Position numbers and translations under genes: made by a program
The notes under the pieces: generated by a model
Database searches by the model: none
Told to the model about the DNA's origin: nothing
Seen by the model: the letters and a program-made list of their open reading frames with translations, nothing else
Source: Heliorestis acidaminivorans
GTDB lineage: Bacteria > Bacillota > Desulfitobacteriia > Heliobacteriales > Heliobacteriaceae
Direction: 5' to 3'
NCBI RefSeq assembly: GCF_008933955.1
Contig: NZ_WBXO01000012.1
Span: 22,377-86,376 of the forward strand
Length of the DNA stretch: 64,000 nucleotides
In this document: in pieces, positions 60,730-64,000 of the stretch
Position numbering within the stretch: the first letter of the stretch is position 1
Layout of the letters: each line of letters begins with the position of its first letter

Positions 60730-63339
60730 TTAGCTCTGTGGCTCGATTACAATCTTTCCTTCTTTACTATCAACGACAATCTTTTGTCCTTCTTGCACAG
60801 TACCTGCAATAAGTGCTCTCGCTAAAGCTGTCTCTATATGACGTTGTAAATAACGTTTTAGCGGTCTTGCTCCGAAAAGAGGATCATAAGCTTCTAGTGC
60901 TATCTGTTCTTTTGCTGTCTCTGTAATTTCAAGGATAATCTGATGTTGCTCTAATCTTTTTTGTAATTGTGCTGTCAAAATTTTAATAATATCTTTGATT
61001 TCTTTCGTTGATAGTGGTTTGAAGAGGACTATTTCATCGACTCGATTCAAGAATTCAGGGCGAAAATGACTTCGTAAATGGGCCATTACTTCTTGTTGAA
61101 CTGATTCTATCGTTCCTGTTTCTGAGGAGAGTCCTTCTAAAATAACGTGAGAACCAATGTTAGAAGTCATGATTATAACAGTATTCTTAAAGTCTATAGT
61201 ACGACCTTGAGAGTCCGTTACTCTACCATCATCTAGGATCTGCAAGAGCAAATTAAAAACTTCAGGATGCGCTTTTTCGATTTCATCAAAGAGTATTACA
61301 GAATAAGGCTTTCTGCGTACAGCTTCTGTTAATTGCCCGCCTTCATCATAGCCTACGTAGCCTGGAGGAGCGCCGATCAACCTTGATACTGCAAACTTCT
61401 CCATATATTCGGACATGTCAATACGAATCATATTTTCTTCACTATCAAAAAGAGCTTCTGACAAAGCCCTTGTTAATTCTGTTTTGCCGACTCCTGTTGG
61501 TCCTAAAAAGATAAACGAGCCGATCGGTCGGTTTGGATCTTTTATGCCAGCGCGCGCTCTTAGTACTGCATCACTAACTTTTTGAACTGCTTCATCTTGA
61601 CCTACTACACGTTGCTGTAAGATTTCTTCAAGGCGTAAGAGTTTCTCTCTCTCTCCTTCTAGGAGTCTCGTAACAGGAATACCAGTCCAACGAGCTACTA
61701 TCTCAGCAATTTCTTCACCTGTAACTTCCTCCCGCAGAAGACGATTGCCACCTTGTTGTTTTGTTAATTTCTCTTCTTCTTGTAATAACTGAAGTTCTAG
61801 TTGGGGAATTCTACCGTGGCGCAATTCTGCAATTCGTTGTAAATCATAAGCTCTTTCAGCTTCTTCTTCTTCGCGACGACTTTTATCTATTTCTTCACGA
61901 AGTGCCTGTACTTTTCGAATTCCTTCCCGTTCTAAGTCTAGTTGGGCTTGCATTACTTTACCTTTTTCTTTTAAGTCAGCTAACTCCTTCAGTAATCGGT
62001 CATGTCGTTCTTGACTAGCTCGATCTTTTTCATTAGCTAGTGCGGCTTCTTCTATCTCGAGCTGTAAGATACGTCGGTTAACTTCGTCGACTTCTGTTGG
62101 TAAGGAATCAATTTCAGTGCGAATCATAGCACAAGCTTCATCGACTAAATCTATGGCTTTATCGGGAAGAAAGCGATCACTGATATAGCGGTCTGACAAA
62201 ATCGCTGAAGTTACTAAAGCATTATCTTGGATTTTTACACCATGATGTAATTCAAAACGCTCTTTAAGACCTCTTAAAATAGAAATACTATCTTCTACTG
62301 TAGGAGGCGCAACCATGACTGGTTGAAATCTTCGTTCCAAAGCCGCATCTTTCTCAATATATTTTCTATATTCATCTAAAGTAGTTGCACCAATACAATG
62401 TAGTTCTCCTCGAGCTAACAGGGGTTTTAACATATTTCCAGCATCCATGGCCCCTTCAGCTTTGCCTGCACCGACAATGGTATGGAGCTCATCGATAAAG
62501 AGAAGAATTCTTCCGTCACTTTTTTTGATTTCTTGTAAAACTGCTTTTAAGCGTTCTTCAAATTCGCCGCGATATTTTGCACCTGCTAAAAGAGCTCCTA
62601 AATCTAATGCAAAAACTAGTTTGTCTTTTAGACCTTCAGGCACATCACCTCGTACGATGCGCTGGGCCAAACCTTCCACAATTGCTGTCTTGCCGACGCC
62701 TGGCTCTCCGATAATAACAGGATTGTTCTTGGTCTTTCTTGATAGAATACGAATGACTCTTCGAATCTCTCCATCTCTACCAATCACAGGGTCCATTTTG
62801 CCGCCTTTTGCTTCGGCTACTAATTCACGTCCATACTTTTCAAGAACTTCATACGTCTCTTCCGGTCTAGGACCGGTTATACGTTGGTGACCTCGTAAAG
62901 CACTTAACGCTTTTAATAAATCATTACGGTTAATATTAAACTTTCGCAGGATTTTGCCAGCTGGTGAAGTAGAATTTTCATCAGTAAGTACTAGCATAAA
63001 GTGTTCTGCAGAAATGTAGTCATCTTTCATTTTTTGTGCTTCATCTTCTGCTTGGACAAAAATTTGTTTTAATCGCTGTGTTACATAAATTTTATCAGCT
63101 TCTACGCCACTTCCATGAATTTTAGGACGTCTTTCCAGTTCTTGTTGAAAAGCATTTCTAAATTGTTCTGTTCCTATGCCCATCTTCGACAACAAACGAC
63201 TTACTAGGCCTTCCTGTTGTTCTAATAGAGACATTACCACGTGCTCTACATCAACTTCTGCATGGTTATATCGAGTCGCCAAAGACTGTGCTGATAGAAA
63301 AGCTTCTTGTGTTTTTTCTGTCATTTTATTGAGATTCAT
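60730..63339 (-). CDS. clpB: Chaperone ClpB (disaggregase)
   Basis: ClpB resolves protein aggregates together with DnaK. The 869-residue product has the Clp-N domain (~1-145) and AAA-1 (GEPGVGKTA). The long coiled-coil M domain (~400-520, rich in Glu, Arg and Leu) distinguishes it from ClpC, and AAA-2 (GPTGVGKTE) completes it. There is no ClpP-binding loop of the IGF type. It is the first gene of the ctsR operon, behind CtsR operators, with GGAGGTG before the ATG. Confidence 0.97.
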   Translation of the reverse strand: MNLNKMTEKTQEAFLSAQSLATRYNHAEVDVEHVVMSLLEQQEGLVSRLLSKMGIGTEQFRNAFQQELERRPKIHGSGVEADKIYVTQRLKQIFVQAEDEAQKMKDDYISAEHFMLVLTDENSTSPAGKILRKFNINRNDLLKALSALRGHQRITGPRPEETYEVLEKYGRELVAEAKGGKMDPVIGRDGEIRRVIRILSRKTKNNPVIIGEPGVGKTAIVEGLAQRIVRGDVPEGLKDKLVFALDLGALLAGAKYRGEFEERLKAVLQEIKKSDGRILLFIDELHTIVGAGKAEGAMDAGNMLKPLLARGELHCIGATTLDEYRKYIEKDAALERRFQPVMVAPPTVEDSISILRGLKERFELHHGVKIQDNALVTSAILSDRYISDRFLPDKAIDLVDEACAMIRTEIDSLPTEVDEVNRRILQLEIEEAALANEKDRASQERHDRLLKELADLKEKGKVMQAQLDLEREGIRKVQALREEIDKSRREEEEAERAYDLQRIAELRHGRIPQLELQLLQEEEKLTKQQGGNRLLREEVTGEEIAEIVARWTGIPVTRLLEGEREKLLRLEEILQQRVVGQDEAVQKVSDAVLRARAGIKDPNRPIGSFIFLGPTGVGKTELTRALSEALFDSEENMIRIDMSEYMEKFAVSRLIGAPPGYVGYDEGGQLTEAVRRKPYSVILFDEIEKAHPEVFNLLLQILDDGRVTDSQGRTIDFKNTVIIMTSNIGSHVILEGLSSETGTIESVQQEVMAHLRSHFRPEFLNRVDEIVLFKPLSTKEIKDIIKILTAQLQKRLEQHQIILEITETAKEQIALEAYDPLFGARPLKRYLQRHIETALARALIAGTVQEGQKIVVDSKEGKIVIEPQS

Positions 63340-63412
63340 AGTAACACCTCCTAGTGCGCATTGTTACTCATTAAAGTAAACTCGTTATGTTATTATTCTG
63401 TCATTGACTAAC

Positions 63413-63437
63413 TTTGACCTTTTGACGATATTATACC
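63413..63437 (-). promoter_or_regulatory. ctsR box: CtsR operator at the clpB promoter
   Basis: The minus strand reads GGTCAAAGTTAGTCAAT (63413-63429), two heptads with a 3-nt spacer like the CtsR consensus, differing at two positions. A third heptad (CGTCAAA, 63431-63437) lies beside it. It begins just downstream of the -10 box and so would cover the transcription start. Confidence 0.85.
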
Positions 63438-63439
63438 CT

Positions 63440-63445
63440 CCAGGT
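63440..63445 (-). promoter_or_regulatory. -10 box of the clpB-ctsR operon
   Basis: TATAAT on the minus strand lies ~100 bp before clpB. A TTGATT at 19-bp spacing is the best -35 candidate, longer than usual. The 63340-63633 interval otherwise holds operators and no gene. Confidence 0.6.
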
Positions 63446-63538
63446 ACATGTCATAATCAATGACCAATAGCCTTTATATTTTGCCAAAATAGCTTTTTAT
63501 AGACTTTTAACTGTAAATAGCTTAGTGTCTCATAGTTT

Positions 63539-63580
63539 TTTGACTTTTATTGACCTTCTGAGTTTTTTTGACCTTTGAAC
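63539..63580 (-). promoter_or_regulatory. ctsR box: Second cluster of CtsR heptads
   Basis: The minus strand reads GGTCAATAAAAGTCAAA (63539-63555), one base from the CtsR consensus, and 12 bp further a pair of adjoining heptads GTTCAAAGGTCAAA (63567-63580). It lies ~100 bp upstream of the first operator, so CtsR dimers could bind cooperatively or block a second promoter. Confidence 0.75.
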
Positions 63581-63633
63581 GTCTAAATACTAATACTTAT
63601 ATTTACCATGATTAGCAATTTAAAAAACAAAAA

Positions 63634-63659
63634 AATCTCAGACTTCATTATCTGAGATT
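63634..63659 (-). terminator. Terminator after tRNA-Asn (rRNA operon end)
   Basis: AATCTCAGA pairs with TCTGAGATT around an 8-nt loop; minus-strand transcripts then read TTTTTGTTTTTT. It lies 14 bp past tRNA-Asn and ends the rRNA operon. Confidence 0.9.
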
Positions 63660-63672
63660 CTTAATTCTTATA

Positions 63673-63748
63673 TGGCTCCTCGAGTAGGACTCGAACCTAC
63701 AACCTACCGGTTAACAGCCGGTTGCTCTACCGATTGAGCTATCGAGGA
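63673..63748 (-). tRNA. tRNA-Asn (GTT anticodon)
   Basis: A 76-nt cloverleaf includes an encoded CCA end. The acceptor is TCCTCGA/TCGAGGA with discriminator G, the anticodon loop is CTGTTAA, and the T-arm is TAGGTTCGAGTCCTA. It follows the 23S rRNA gene by about 125 bp, in the same orientation, and is the last gene of that transcript. Confidence 0.98.
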
Positions 63749-63874
63749 ATATTGTCAGGTTTGCACCCTGAAAACTACACAGAGATAGTTAGACAGTTTC
63801 CTGTCAATTGTTTGGAAATTGTCTTGGGGTCTGACCCCCATACAATTCCTGCACAATATTGCGATGTAATAGAG
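63749..63874 (-). other. 23S-tRNA spacer with palindromes
   Basis: The spacer holds three hairpins. GACAG-TTTC-CTGTC lies at 63792-63805. A GGGGTC-T-GACCCC palindrome (63826-63838) is flanked by AATTGT/ACAATT arms. A TCAGG/CCTGA pair lies next to the tRNA. No 5S rRNA sequence is recognisable. The stems are probably processing sites. Confidence 0.7.
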
Positions 63875-64000
63875 TAGGTTAAGTCCTCGACCGATTCGTA
63901 CTCGTCAACTACACGCCTCACAGCGCTTCCATCTCGAGCCGATCAACCAGGTCATCTTCCTGGGGTCTTACCTACTTACGTAGTGGGAAGTCTCATCTTT
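63875..64000 (-). rRNA. 23S rRNA, 3' end (partial)
   Basis: The minus strand reads AAGATGAGACTTCCCACT and ends ATCGGTCGAGGACTTAACC, the conserved 3' end of bacterial 23S rRNA. About 126 nt are visible; the rest lies beyond 64000. The exact 3' end is uncertain by a few bases. Confidence 0.95.

Overview
The window is a chromosomal housekeeping segment of an endospore-forming Firmicute of class Clostridia. The evidence is the fused S10/spc/alpha ribosomal clusters, sigH, disA, CotF-like coat genes, a CIRCE-controlled groESL, a CtsR-controlled clp operon, a T-box leader and many zinc-ribbon ribosomal proteins. The gene order and protein style fit the Peptococcaceae/Heliobacteriaceae side of the Clostridia. 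That placement is inference, because no search was run. Almost everything lies on the minus strand; only three genes around 51.9-53.5 kb and one decayed fragment near 25.1 kb lie on the plus strand.

Layout, in window coordinates; transcription mostly runs from high to low. (1) 1-0.9 kb: groES and the start of groEL behind a perfect CIRCE. (2) 1.2-7.0 kb: a small chemotaxis cluster of cheA, a STAS-domain gene and two methyl-accepting chemotaxis receptors, inserted between groESL and the ribosomal genes. (3) 7.3-24.8 kb: the S10-spc-alpha supercluster from rpsJ to rplQ, with secY, adk, map, a KOW protein and infA, then truA-rplM-rpsI. (4) 25.1-30 kb: tuf, fusA, rpsG, rpsL and an L7Ae-like gene. 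A remnant of a yjbQ-type gene sits between rpsJ and tuf. (5) 30-41 kb: rpoC, rpoB, rplL, rplJ with an attenuator-type leader, rplA, rplK, nusG, secE and rpmG. (6) 41.3-51.8 kb: sigH, rae1, rlmB, thyX, mrnC, cysS, cysE under a cysteine-type T-box, gltX, ispDF, a PIN-TRAM membrane protein and carD. (7) 51.9-53.5 kb: a plus-strand island with a conserved protein of unknown function and two Gln/Asn-rich coat-like proteins. (8) 53.5-63.3 kb: disA and radA, then clpC-mcsB-mcsA-ctsR-clpB with CtsR operator repeats upstream of clpB. (9) 63.6-64 kb: the 3' end of a 23S rRNA gene followed by tRNA-Asn and a terminator, with no 5S rRNA gene between them.

The genes work as a growth-and-quality-control block: ribosome and RNA polymerase synthesis, protein export, tRNA charging and rRNA/tRNA modification, plus ribosome-associated mRNA cleavage. 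Protein quality control (GroESL, Clp/Mcs), genome checking before sporulation (RadA, DisA) and sporulation commitment (SigH) sit beside them. Regulation visible in the DNA includes CIRCE, CtsR boxes, a T-box with terminator, an L10-type leader attenuator and about ten intrinsic terminators.

I found no clearly new defence, biosynthetic or mobile system. The observations most worth a second look are the STAS gene inside the cheA cluster, the yjbQ-like remnant, the plus-strand coat island with its uncharacterised first gene, the missing 5S gene with a REP-like palindrome in the spacer, and clpB acting as first gene of the ctsR operon. Start codons were chosen from Shine-Dalgarno spacing and family N-termini, and several are GTG or TTG.
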